From NCBI RefSeq assembly GCF_003287975.1, contig NZ_QMKQ01000010.1:1-64000 (forward strand): a DNA stretch of 64,000 nt, read 5' to 3'. This document shows, piece by piece, positions 54,948 through 63,605 of this stretch. The first letter of the stretch is position 1. Each line of letters opens with the position of its first letter. The notes below the pieces were generated by a model, which ran no database searches, was not told where the DNA came from, and saw only the letters and a program-made list of their open reading frames with translations. The stretch is from Arthrobacter sp. AQ5-05. Its GTDB lineage: Bacteria > Actinomycetota > Actinomycetes > Actinomycetales > Micrococcaceae. The position numbers were made by a program, and so were the translations under genes.

Positions 54948-55523
54948 CTAGCGCGAAGCGGCCGGCACCAGGGTCCAGGTCACCACGGCTTCCTCGCCCG
55001 TCGGGTTGAGCCAGCTGTGCGGCTCCCGGCCCGGAAAGGTCACGGTGTCCCCCGCATCCAGGTCAAAGCGTTCGTTGGCGAAGATCAGCACGAAGCGCCC
55101 GGAGAGCACGTGGAGCACTTCCACCTCGCAATCCACGGCGTAGAGCTCCTTTTCGCCCTCGCCGTGCGGGGCGATGACCGCGCGAATGACCTGCAGGCGC
55201 CGCTCGGAGCGGGCCGTCACCAATTGCTCGACGATGCCCTCGCCGCCCAGCGAGATCCTCGGGGCCTCGGCGAGGCGCACCACGTGGGTGTCCGGAGCCG
55301 TAAACAGCTCGCCGACCTCCATCGAGAGCACCTGGCACAGGGTCACCAGCGAGGCGACCGAAGGGCTGGTCAGGTCGCGTTCCACCCGGGACAGGAAGCC
55401 CTTGGTCAAACCCGTGGAGTCGGCGACCTGGTCGATGGTCAGTCGCTGGGCGTGCCGGGCCGCACGGATCCGCGAACCGATGGCCAATGCGGCACTGCTG
55501 GGTTCGACGGGCAGGGCTTTCAT
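54948..55523 (-). CDS. XRE-family regulator with C-terminal cupin (PuuR-like)
   Basis: A 191-residue protein. The XRE helix-turn-helix (about 15-75) has QRLTIDQVADSTGLTKGFLSRVERDLTSPSVASLVTLC. A cupin_2 domain (about 110-185) contains VLHVLSGRFVLIFANERFDLDAGDTVTFPGREPHSW. GGAGAG precedes the ATG. This layout is typical of PuuR-like repressors of polyamine or amino-compound uptake. It is divergent from the sodium:solute symporter and probably controls it through the 24-bp palindrome between them. The short gap at 54669-54947 upstream of its stop codon holds no recognisable gene. Confidence 0.88.
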   Translation of the reverse strand: MKALPVEPSSAALAIGSRIRAARHAQRLTIDQVADSTGLTKGFLSRVERDLTSPSVASLVTLCQVLSMEVGELFTAPDTHVVRLAEAPRISLGGEGIVEQLVTARSERRLQVIRAVIAPHGEGEKELYAVDCEVEVLHVLSGRFVLIFANERFDLDAGDTVTFPGREPHSWLNPTGEEAVVTWTLVPAASR

Positions 55524-55630
55524 GGGCAAGGCTCTCCAGGGGTGCTCAAAGAAATATTTGGTCTGTCCAGCTTAGGGCAATTGACGTGTAAGGCATCTCA
55601 CATTAGCCTATGAGTCAACAAATGTTTACT

Positions 55631-55654
55631 AACAGGCATCACCTGATGTCTGTT
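55631..55654. promoter_or_regulatory. 24-bp palindrome in the XRE-cupin / symporter gap
   Basis: AACAGGCATCA and TGATGTCTGTT, separated by CC, pair at 10 of 11 positions. The site lies 33 bp upstream of the symporter start and is the likely operator of the divergent XRE-cupin regulator. Confidence 0.6.
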
Positions 55655-55686
55655 GGCCCCGCTCCCGAAGCAAAGGCATCCCCTTA

Positions 55687-57213
55687 ATGGAATTCATCAA
55701 TGGCACCATCGTCGCCGTCTACCTGGCGGCAATGCTCATCTTCGGCTGGTGGGGCAAATCGCGCACCAAGAACAGCAGCGACTACCTCGTTGCCGGCCGC
55801 CGGTTGGGACCTTTCCTCTACACCGGGACCATGGCCGCGGTCGTTTTGGGCGGCGCGTCCACCGTGGGCGGCGTGGGACTTGGCTACAAGTTCGGCATCT
55901 CCGGCATGTGGCTGGTCGTGGCGATCGGCACCGGAGTCATCCTGCTCTCGCTGCTCTTTGCGCCCACCCTGCAGCGGCTGAAGATCTTCACGGTCTCGCA
56001 GATGCTCACCCTGCGCTACGGCAGCAAGTCGGCCACCAACACCTCGGGCATCGTCATGCTGGCCTACACGCTGATGCTCTGCGCCACCTCCACCAGCGCC
56101 TACGCAACGATCTTCGTGGTCCTCTTCGGCTGGGAACGCTGGATGGCCATCGCCATCGGCGGGGTCATCGTGGTCATCTACTCCACCATCGGCGGCATGT
56201 GGTCGATCACCCTGGCCGACCAGGTGCAATTCGTCATCAAGACCGTGGGCATCTTCTTCCTGATGCTTCCCTTCGCGCTGAACGCCGCCGGCGGCATGGG
56301 CGGCATCCGCGAACGCGTCGGTGCCGAGTTCTTCACCTGGGACGGCATCGGCGTCCAGACCATCATCACCTACTTCGTGGTCTACACCCTGGGCCTGCTC
56401 ATCGGCCAGGACATCTGGCAGCGCGTCTTCACCGCGAAGACCCCGACCGTGGCCCGCTGGGGCGGCACCACCGCCGGCATCTACTGCGTGCTCTACGGCG
56501 CGGCAGGTGCCGTGATCGGCCTGGCCGCACGCGTGGCACTGCCGGAGATCGATGTCGCCAACCTGGGCAAGGACGTCGTCTACGCCGAGGTCGCCACGCA
56601 GCTGCTGCCCGTCGCGATCGGCGGCCTGGTGCTGGCCGCGGCGGTTGCCGCAATGATGTCCACCGCCTCGGGTGCCTTGATTGCCGCTGCCACCGTGGCC
56701 CGCACCGACGTCACCCCGTTCGTGGCCAGCTGGTTCGGCAAGCAGGTGCAGGTGAACACCAACGAGAATCCGGAGCACGACGTGCGCGCCAACCGCATCT
56801 GGGTGTTGCTGCTGGGCGTGGTCGCGATCGTACTGGCCATCATGGTCTCCGACGTGGTCGCGGCCCTGACCATCGCCTACGACATCCTGGTCGGCGGCCT
56901 ACTGGTGGCCATCATCGGCGGGCTGGTCTGGAAGCGCGGCAACGGGTTGGGCGCCGCCGCTTCCATGGCCGCCGGAACCATCGTCACGTTGGGCACCATG
57001 ATCACCCTGGAGATCCAGGCGGAGAACCGCTTCGACGGCATCTACGCCAACGAGCCGATCTACTTCGGCCTTATCGCCTCGGCACTGGTCTACGTGGTGG
57101 TCTCGCTGCTGACACGGCCCACCGAGCCGTCCGTCATCACCAACTGGAACGCGCGGGTCGCCGGGCAGGGCGACACCGAGGGCGCGGACCTCAACGAGTT
57201 CGCCGGACGCTAG
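55687..57213 (+). CDS. Sodium:solute symporter (SSS family)
   Basis: A 508-residue transporter with about 13 helices. SSS features are visible: KNSSDYLVAGRRLGPF after helix 1, a GGASTVGGVGLGY segment, STIGGMWSITLADQVQFVIK, and the AAAVAAMMSTASGALIAAATV helix that shapes the sodium site. AAAGG lies upstream of the ATG. The neighbour PuuR-like repressor and the nearby ureohydrolase operon suggest a polyamine, guanidino or amino-acid substrate, but many SSS proteins carry sugars, proline or monocarboxylates. The C-terminus is short and hydrophilic. Confidence 0.9.
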   Translation: MEFINGTIVAVYLAAMLIFGWWGKSRTKNSSDYLVAGRRLGPFLYTGTMAAVVLGGASTVGGVGLGYKFGISGMWLVVAIGTGVILLSLLFAPTLQRLKIFTVSQMLTLRYGSKSATNTSGIVMLAYTLMLCATSTSAYATIFVVLFGWERWMAIAIGGVIVVIYSTIGGMWSITLADQVQFVIKTVGIFFLMLPFALNAAGGMGGIRERVGAEFFTWDGIGVQTIITYFVVYTLGLLIGQDIWQRVFTAKTPTVARWGGTTAGIYCVLYGAAGAVIGLAARVALPEIDVANLGKDVVYAEVATQLLPVAIGGLVLAAAVAAMMSTASGALIAAATVARTDVTPFVASWFGKQVQVNTNENPEHDVRANRIWVLLLGVVAIVLAIMVSDVVAALTIAYDILVGGLLVAIIGGLVWKRGNGLGAAASMAAGTIVTLGTMITLEIQAENRFDGIYANEPIYFGLIASALVYVVVSLLTRPTEPSVITNWNARVAGQGDTEGADLNEFAGR

Positions 57214-57311
57214 GCGGCCTTCCCCGCACGGCACCACCGACGGCCCCCTTTGGCGCACCGCGCCGGAGGGGGCCATTCCCCACCGGGCCCCGCGCTCCTA
57301 GGCTGGGGGCC

Positions 57312-57890
57312 ATGGACGATCTCAAGGACCACCTGGCGACCTACCTGGACAATTCCCGCGACGCCATGCTCTGGAAGGCCGAGGGTCTCAGCGACGGGGA
57401 ACTGACCCGGCCGATGGTGCCCACGGGCACCAGCATCCTGGGCCTGATCCAGCACCTCGGGTTCGTCGAGTACGGCTACTTCGTCCAATGCCTCGGCTTC
57501 ACGATCGAGGACGAGCACTACGCGGCGCTGGAGGCCGATGCGGATGACGGCGCAGACATGTGGGTTGCGGCCGATGTCCCGTGCGCCGAGGTCCTGGCCT
57601 TCTACCGGCGGGCCATCGAGGCGGCAAACCGCAATATCGCCGCGCTGTCCCTGGATGCCCCGGCAACCGTTCCGTGGTGGCCCGGGGAACGGCGCCACAC
57701 CACGCTCGGGCGGCTGATGCTGCACATGAACGTGGAAACCGCGCGCCATGCGGGGCATGCCGACATCGTGCGCGAGCTCATCGACGGGTCAACCGGGATG
57801 CGCCGGGACAACGACAACATGCCGCCCTATGACGGCCCGGCATGGAACGAACTGCACGAAAAGATCTTGCGGGCCTCCGAATCGCGGTAA
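57312..57890 (+). CDS. DinB-superfamily protein (DUF664)
   Basis: A 192-residue four-helix-bundle protein of the DinB/DUF664 type. It opens with LATYLDNSRDAMLWKAEGLSDGELTRPMVPTGTSILGLIQHLGFVEYGYF and has the metal-ligand histidines in IQHLG and MLHMNVETARHAGHADIVREL. Actinobacterial members are often mycothiol-dependent transferases. A TAGGCT -10 box ends 7 nt before the ATG, suggesting a leaderless transcript. It is probably monocistronic. Confidence 0.85.
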   Translation: MDDLKDHLATYLDNSRDAMLWKAEGLSDGELTRPMVPTGTSILGLIQHLGFVEYGYFVQCLGFTIEDEHYAALEADADDGADMWVAADVPCAEVLAFYRRAIEAANRNIAALSLDAPATVPWWPGERRHTTLGRLMLHMNVETARHAGHADIVRELIDGSTGMRRDNDNMPPYDGPAWNELHEKILRASESR

Positions 57891-58034
57891 TGTGGGACAC
57901 AGCTTCACGAGACGCGTCGGCAAGCTCCGACTAAGACGCGCACCAACCCCAGGTTCATGGGTGGTTCGGATGAAGAAGCGGCCGCGGTCCACTTGGCCCC
58001 GGCAAGAGCTAGTGAAAGGCCGTCCCTTCCCGCC

Positions 58035-58307
58035 ATGGCACCTTCCATCCCCGTCCTGCCCCTGCTCGATGTCCACCGCGAGGTCCTCGAATTTCGCATC
58101 CGCGGCACCTGGCAGCGTTTCCACGTCGCGGACGCCGATGCCCTCGCCGCGGCCCTGGCCAACGCGGTCGCCTCCCCGCGCTGGGACCCCGACGCCCGGG
58201 CGCTGGTGGTGCGCATCCCGAAGGCCGGTTGCGCCACTGGCCAGGCCCGGATTTTTAGCCTCAGCGAATTCTCTCGGACGCTCCCGAACGTTACACTCGT
58301 GGGTTGA
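58035..58307 (+). CDS. Hypothetical small protein
   Basis: A 90-residue frame with actinobacterial codon use. It reads MAPSIPVLPLLDVHREVLEF and contains DADALAAALANAVASPRWDPDARALVVRIP. No family is recognised and the ribosome site is weak. An in-frame extension begins at 57957. Its last codons overlap the promoter of the downstream manganese riboswitch. It may be real but is not certain. Confidence 0.45.
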   Translation: MAPSIPVLPLLDVHREVLEFRIRGTWQRFHVADADALAAALANAVASPRWDPDARALVVRIPKAGCATGQARIFSLSEFSRTLPNVTLVG

Positions 58308-58445
58308 AGGGGAGTAGTTCCCAGACCCGCCGGCAGCGGCGGGACAGCGGTGCGTCGACATACTGGTTACAACGTGGTAACCCGGCAATCCACCTAGGGC
58401 CAGGGGCGGCAACGCCCGGTCCAGGCGAACGAGACCTTCGGTCCA
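58303..58445 (+). promoter_or_regulatory. yybP-ykoY (manganese-sensing) riboswitch
   Basis: The conserved yybP-ykoY elements appear in order: GGGGAGTAG at 58309-58317, the CGTCGACATACTGG segment near 58353, an ACCCGGCAATCC junction at 58379-58390, and the closing GCGAACGAGACC near 58425-58436. GC-rich helices flank them. A TACACT -10 box at 58292-58297 would start transcription at about 58304. The next gene is a VIT/CCC1-type metal transporter, the expected partner of an Mn2+ ON switch. Confidence 0.85.
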
Positions 58446-58548
58446 CACACTGGTGGCCCGAGGTCCAACGCACCCAAGAAACAATCCCGCTGGGCCTCCC
58501 CATCGCATGGCCGTCTTAGGCCGTGAACGCCCACACGAGGATGAGAGC

Positions 58549-59652
58549 ATGACGCCACAAGCGCCGACCCCCACCCCAGCCCAGATCAAACGCTGGCGCA
58601 AGTACCTGGCCGACGAAGTCGCCGAGGGCGCGGTCTACCGCGAACTGGCCAACAACCGCCAAGGCGAAGAACGCGCGGTCCTGCTGGGACTGGCCGAGGC
58701 CGAAACCCGCCACGAGGAACACTGGCGCACGCTGCTGGGCGAACATGCCGGCAAGCCCATGAGCCCCTCGATCCGCCGCACCATGCTCCGCTTCCTGGCC
58801 CGGCACTTCGGTTCGGTCTTCGTGCTGGCCCTGGCCCAACGCGCCGAAGGCAACTCCCCCTATGCCGGGGACACCGACGCCAGCCGCCAGATGGCCGCCG
58901 ACGAATTGGTCCACGAGGAGGTCGTGCGCGGCCTGGCCACCCGGGGCCGCAACCAGCTTTCGGGCAACTTCCGCGCAGCGGTCTTCGGCGCCAACGACGG
59001 CCTGGTCTCCAACCTCGCCCTGGTCATGGGCATCGGCGCCACCGGGGTGGCCACCTCCATGGTGCTCTTCTCCGGCATTGCCGGCCTGCTGGCCGGCGCC
59101 CTGTCGATGGCCGCCGGCGAGTACGTCTCGGTGCGTTCCCAGCGCGAGCTCCTCTCCGCGTCCAAGCCCACCCAGGTGACCCTGGCCGCCGCCCCGGACC
59201 TGGATTTGGACGCCAACGAGCTGGTGCTGGTCTACAAGGCCCGAGGCATGAGCGACGAGGACGCGGCCCACCGCGCCGCCGAACGCATGGGCATCTACTC
59301 CTGCGACTGCAACCCCTCGCTGTCGCTGCAGCCGGAGCTGGCCGATATCGCCGAGGCGCAGGAACACGAGGAAATCGGTTCGGCCATGGGCGCGGCTTCT
59401 TCCTCGTTCTGCTTCTTCGCCTCCGGCGCGGTGATCCCGATCCTGCCGTTCATCGTCGGTATGGGCGGCACCCCTGCCATCATGCTCTCCGCCGTGCTGG
59501 TGGGCATCGCCCTGCTGCTCACCGGCGGGGTGGTCGGCCTGCTTTCCGGCGCCTCCCCGACCAAGCGCGGGCTGCGCCAGCTGGCCATCGGCCTTGGCGC
59601 CGCCGGCATCACCTACGCTCTGGGCCTGCTCTTCGGCGGTTCCGTGGCTTAG
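58549..59652 (+). CDS. VIT1/CCC1-family Mn2+/Fe2+ transporter with N-terminal ferritin-like domain
   Basis: A 367-residue protein. The N-terminal ferritin/rubrerythrin-like helical region (about 10-140) carries EXXXYRELA, AEAETRHEEHW and ADELVHEEVV metal motifs. The C-terminal VIT1/CCC1 membrane domain (about 145-365) has VFGANDGLVSNLALVMG, SMAAGEYVSVRSQ and a final pair of helices. Such proteins move excess manganese or iron out of the cytoplasm. GAGGA lies about 8 nt before the ATG. The Mn2+ riboswitch in its leader indicates induction by manganese, so manganese detoxification is the likely job. Confidence 0.93.
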   Translation: MTPQAPTPTPAQIKRWRKYLADEVAEGAVYRELANNRQGEERAVLLGLAEAETRHEEHWRTLLGEHAGKPMSPSIRRTMLRFLARHFGSVFVLALAQRAEGNSPYAGDTDASRQMAADELVHEEVVRGLATRGRNQLSGNFRAAVFGANDGLVSNLALVMGIGATGVATSMVLFSGIAGLLAGALSMAAGEYVSVRSQRELLSASKPTQVTLAAAPDLDLDANELVLVYKARGMSDEDAAHRAAERMGIYSCDCNPSLSLQPELADIAEAQEHEEIGSAMGAASSSFCFFASGAVIPILPFIVGMGGTPAIMLSAVLVGIALLLTGGVVGLLSGASPTKRGLRQLAIGLGAAGITYALGLLFGGSVA

Positions 59653-59681
59653 CGGTTTCCCCGCAAAAACGACGGCAAGGT

Positions 59682-59720
59682 GCCGCCATCCCCCGGTATC
59701 CGGGATCCGGCGGCGCTTTT
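59682..59720 (+). terminator. Terminator after the VIT transporter gene
   Basis: GCCGCC-ATCCC pairs with GGGAT-CC-GGCGGC (59682-59714) and is followed by a T-run at 59716-59720. It begins 30 bp after the stop codon and is a classical intrinsic terminator. Confidence 0.8.
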
Positions 59721-59848
59721 CCTCGCTGCGGCCCCGCAGAGTGGCATCTGCGGGGAAGGGCAGTCGCCCATGAAGCACAATGGAACATATTTTCGATCTT
59801 CCTTGAACAACTGTTTCATTTCTCGATGTCCGGTTCTACAATGGAGGC

Positions 59849-61258
59849 ATGGCAACGACGTCATCGAGCGGCATCCCTTCAGCCGGCACCACCACAGGTG
59901 GAGCCGGGAAGGATCTGGGCTACGACGCGTTGCTGGCCGACGGTGCGGATATGGATGCATTGGTCGCCGAACATCTGGCCCGCACCGGCACCGAGGGGAT
60001 CCTGTCCCTGGCCACCGCCGTGAACGCGGCCCCGGTGCTGACCGGAACCCATGATGCGGTGGCCGCTGTTGGCGCCCTCGAGACCTTGAAATGCGCCGCC
60101 ACGGCGAAGCAGGCCGACCACAGTGTCGCCTACCAGGACTGCCTGGTTGCCGATCGGAAGCGCGCCGGGATCAGGGAGAAGAACCCCGCCTGGGGTTCCA
60201 GCGGGGACGTTGCCCTGGCACTGCACCTGTCCCCGACGGGCGGGACCAACCGCACCAACGACTTCCGACTCCTTGCCGAAGATCTGCCCCGCTGCCACCA
60301 GGGGCTGCGCCGGGGCATCCTGACCTGGGACCAGGTACACGTGGTCATCAGCGGCACCCGGAACCTCAAGATCGAAAACCGCAGAATGCTCGATTCCCTG
60401 CTGTGGGAGGACACCCACACCTGCTTCGTGGCAGGGATTGCGACGCTGCGTGAGTTGGTCGAATACTGGGCCCTCATCCTGGAACCGGAAACCGCCGAAA
60501 AGAAGGAAGAAGATGCTGCCGACAAGCGGTATGCCAGCGGCTACCAGCTGAATGAAAACACCGTGCGGATCGTCGGCGAGTTCCCGCTGGACCAGGGCAT
60601 CCCCATCCTGCAGGTCCTCAACCGCGAGATGGAACGTCCCCGGGAGCCCGGGGACGAGCGCACCAATGCCCAGGTCGCGGCCGACACCGTCTTCGAGGCG
60701 ATGACCGACACCTCGGCCACCGGTTCCAGGCCCGTGGCGCTGTTCCTGATCATGGAGCCGGAGAGCCTTACCGGCGACAGCGACGAACCGGCGCTGATCC
60801 CGGGCCACGGCTACATCAGCGCCACCAAGGCACGCTCCCTGGTGGCTGGCGACCCCGCGCACCCGCTGAACACCTGGTACCGGCGCCTCTACGCCGCCCC
60901 GGAAACCGGCAAGCTTGTCGCCATGGACTCCGCGGCCCGCCGCTTTGCCGGAAACCTCAAGCGCTTCATCAGCCTCCGCGACCAACGCTGCCGCACCCCG
61001 CATTGCAACGGCCGCATCCAGGAACTCGACCACATCGTGCAGGTGCGCCGCAACGGCAAGACCACCGAGAACAACGCCTCGGGTCGATGCAAAACCTGCA
61101 ACAAGACCAAGGAAGCGCCCGGCTGGCACGAGGAACCGCTGTCCGGGAAGGGCCGGCACTCCTTCAAGATCACCACCCCCAGCGGCCACAGCTACATCTC
61201 CACGGCTCCGCCACTGCGGCCCGGCACCGGCATGGACCGGCCACCCCAGCGAAAATAA
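59849..61258 (+). CDS. DUF222 protein with C-terminal HNH nuclease domain
   Basis: A 469-residue protein of the large actinobacterial DUF222-HNH family (13E12 repeat type). The N-terminal DUF222 region (about 60-330) is followed by the HNH motif in the last 100 residues: CRTPHC, LDHIVQV, NNASGRCKTCNKTK. The zinc cysteines and HNH residues are intact, so nuclease activity is likely. A TACAAT -10 box lies 6 nt before the ATG (leaderless pattern). A GGAACATATTTTCGA sequence about 70 bp upstream resembles an actinobacterial LexA box at most but not all positions. Confidence 0.85.
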   Translation: MATTSSSGIPSAGTTTGGAGKDLGYDALLADGADMDALVAEHLARTGTEGILSLATAVNAAPVLTGTHDAVAAVGALETLKCAATAKQADHSVAYQDCLVADRKRAGIREKNPAWGSSGDVALALHLSPTGGTNRTNDFRLLAEDLPRCHQGLRRGILTWDQVHVVISGTRNLKIENRRMLDSLLWEDTHTCFVAGIATLRELVEYWALILEPETAEKKEEDAADKRYASGYQLNENTVRIVGEFPLDQGIPILQVLNREMERPREPGDERTNAQVAADTVFEAMTDTSATGSRPVALFLIMEPESLTGDSDEPALIPGHGYISATKARSLVAGDPAHPLNTWYRRLYAAPETGKLVAMDSAARRFAGNLKRFISLRDQRCRTPHCNGRIQELDHIVQVRRNGKTTENNASGRCKTCNKTKEAPGWHEEPLSGKGRHSFKITTPSGHSYISTAPPLRPGTGMDRPPQRK

Positions 61259-61339
61259 ACCCACACACCTACACCACGGGGGATGCATCCACGCATCCCC
61301 GGAACACCCATGCGCCCAGGGGGTGCAGGAGGCCGAGCA

Positions 61340-62302
61340 TCAGTCGGCGAGCGCCCGACGAGCCAGGTCTGCGGCACCCACCAATCCCGCATCAGCCCCC
61401 AGTTCTGCACGAGCAACTTCCGCAAAGGGCCGATAGCCGCGCCCGCTCAAGTTCTCCCGGTATGTGGCTTCGGCGGTTTCCACCAACAACGGCACCGCAG
61501 CACCCAGCCCTCCGCCAATCACGAAGATTCCCGGGTCCAGCACCGCCGCCAAGTTAGCCAACCCACGCCCCAGCCATTGGCCGGCCTCGATGATCAATTC
61601 ACGGCAGGCCGGGTCCCCGTCGGCGGCAAGGGCGGTGACAAGCTCACCGGTCACCAGGTGCGGGTCGTTGCGCGCGGCCTCGCGCAGCGCAAAGGCCACC
61701 GGCGAGTGCACTGCCATCAGGCTGCGCCCCTCCCGGGCCAGGGCATTGCCCGAGGCATATTGCTCCCAGCATCCACGGTTCCCGCAGGCGCAACGCTGCC
61801 CGCCGGGAACAATGGTTTGGTGGCCGAACTCCGAGCCCACCCCGAACCTACCGCGCTGCAGCAGCCCGTCAACGACGATGGCGCCGCCGATCCCGGTGCC
61901 AAGGGTCAGGCAGACCACGTGGCTGTGCCCTCGAGCGGCACCGAATCGGTATTCGGCCCAGCCGGCGGCATCCGCGTCGTTGCTCAACAACACCCGGCGT
62001 CCCGTGGCGGCCTCGAGCTTGGCGCGCAGCGGTTCGTTGCGCCAGGCCAGATGCGGGGAGAAGAGCACCGAGCCGCCGTCCGGGTCCATCCATCCGGCCG
62101 CACCCACGCCCACCGTTGCCTCCGGGGCATCAGCGCCGAGCTCGGCGATGAGCGATGCCACGGTGTCCAGCACCGCGGCCGGGTCATGCCCGAGCGTCGC
62201 GTACCGAAGGTGCCGAGAGACCTTCCCGTCCGAGCCAACCAAGCCTGCGGCGATCTTGGTGCCACCGATGTCGATGCCGATGGCAGGGGAACCTGCACTC
62301 AT
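61340..62302 (-). CDS. ROK-family sugar kinase (glucokinase-like)
   Basis: A 320-residue ROK kinase. The phosphate motif DIGGTK is at 11-16, the sugar-binding Asn108-Asp109 pair (SNDADAAGWAE) is present, and the zinc site is formed by His161 and Cys171, Cys173, Cys178 (CACGNRGC). It probably phosphorylates glucose or another hexose with ATP. Its ATG overlaps the stop of the LOG-family gene by 4 bp (ATGA), so the two are co-translated. The stop lies near the convergent HNH gene. Confidence 0.88.
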   Translation of the reverse strand: MSAGSPAIGIDIGGTKIAAGLVGSDGKVSRHLRYATLGHDPAAVLDTVASLIAELGADAPEATVGVGAAGWMDPDGGSVLFSPHLAWRNEPLRAKLEAATGRRVLLSNDADAAGWAEYRFGAARGHSHVVCLTLGTGIGGAIVVDGLLQRGRFGVGSEFGHQTIVPGGQRCACGNRGCWEQYASGNALAREGRSLMAVHSPVAFALREAARNDPHLVTGELVTALAADGDPACRELIIEAGQWLGRGLANLAAVLDPGIFVIGGGLGAAVPLLVETAEATYRENLSGRGYRPFAEVARAELGADAGLVGAADLARRALAD

Positions 62303-63504
62303 GCCAGTCCCCGGACCCCGGAGATCGAGCCGTCGTTGAACTCCACCAGGATGCGCACCGCTTCGGCCGCATCCTCGACCAGGAAGATCTTCTCCTCCAT
62401 GGCCCGGCCGCGGGCCAGGTCGGCCAGCAGCGGGTAGGCCGGCAGCGTCCGGGTCCAGTGCTCGATGCCCACCAGCACCATCGGGCTGATGCTGCCTTCG
62501 GCCCCGTAGAAGTTCTCGCAGGCGTCCTGGAAGATTTCCTGCACGGTCCCGGCTGCGCCTGGCAGGAACACGATGCCCCCGGGGCAGCTCTTCAGCAGCA
62601 CGGCCTCGCGTGTGGCGTTGGCGAAGTACTTGGCGATGTGGGTGGCGAACATGTTCGGCGGCTCGTGTCCGTAGAACCAGGTGGGGATCCCCAGGTTCGC
62701 CAGGCCCGCGGGCCAGCGTTCGCGCACGCGGGCCGCGGCCCGAGCCCAGCGGGTCACCGACGGGGCGAACCCCGGCTCCTCCGCCAGCATGCCCAGCGCC
62801 TCGGCCAGGTTCTCGGTGCTGCCCGACCCCAGGTAGGCGCCCAGGTTCGCGGCTTCCATGGCCCCGGGCCCGCCTCCGGTGGCGACGATGAACCCGGCCC
62901 CGGACAGGGCATGGCCCAGCCGTGCGGCCCGCTCGTACCCCGCCGATCCCCGTTCCTGGGCGTGCCCGCCCATGACCCCGACCAGCGGTGCGTGGGACAG
63001 CGCGCCGTCGCGTATCTGCGAATCCAGCCGCGAACCGATGGCGTGGTCGTGCAGGGTGGTGGACAGCGCGGCGTTCAAGGCGTCGTGGGCGCCGGCGCCG
63101 TAGCGGTGCGAGGCCCAGGCGTAGATCCGGGCATCGGTCACCGATTCGTAGGACCCGGCGTCCAGGCCCGCGTAGAGCTCGCTCCCGGAATACAGCTCAC
63201 CGCGGTAGGGGTCGAAGGGCAGTCCGGGGATCTCGGGGAAGACCAGTGCCCCGCCCCCGCGCAACCGGCGCTCGATCTTGCCCTCGATGTCGCAACCCAT
63301 GAACACCGAGCCTGCCGAGCGCAGCTTTTCCAGCACCGCGCTGCGTGCGCGCAGGTCCACCGACTGCACGTGCCAGCCGTGCATGGAGGCCGCCAGGCGC
63401 TTGTCCGTCAGCGCCAGCGCGGTGGCCGCATGCCTGTCGAAGTCGCCCAGCGACGCAATCTCAATGATGCGCGGGAGCGGATGCAGGGCCGGAGTGCTGT
63501 TCAT
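62299..63504 (-). CDS. LOG-family Rossmann-fold protein (lysine-decarboxylase-like)
   Basis: A 401-residue protein. The C-terminal 200 residues contain the LOG-family signatures GGGPGAMEAANLGAYLG and PGAAGTVQEIFQDACENFYG, with the catalytic-type Arg and Glu pattern of nucleotide N-glycosidases. The N-terminal half of about 180 residues is an extra domain absent from plant LOG proteins. It may hydrolyse a nucleoside monophosphate. It leads a two-gene operon with the ROK kinase. The exact substrate is unknown. Confidence 0.83.
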   Translation of the reverse strand: MNSTPALHPLPRIIEIASLGDFDRHAATALALTDKRLAASMHGWHVQSVDLRARSAVLEKLRSAGSVFMGCDIEGKIERRLRGGGALVFPEIPGLPFDPYRGELYSGSELYAGLDAGSYESVTDARIYAWASHRYGAGAHDALNAALSTTLHDHAIGSRLDSQIRDGALSHAPLVGVMGGHAQERGSAGYERAARLGHALSGAGFIVATGGGPGAMEAANLGAYLGSGSTENLAEALGMLAEEPGFAPSVTRWARAAARVRERWPAGLANLGIPTWFYGHEPPNMFATHIAKYFANATREAVLLKSCPGGIVFLPGAAGTVQEIFQDACENFYGAEGSISPMVLVGIEHWTRTLPAYPLLADLARGRAMEEKIFLVEDAAEAVRILVEFNDGSISGVRGLA

Positions 63505-63605
63505 GACACCTAGGCTAGCGACTTTCGGGTCCCCGGACCGTATTCTTCGGCACGGTGACCCTCCCGGGTTAGGGCTGGAGGTGCTGAACGTGAAACGATG
63601 GGAGG

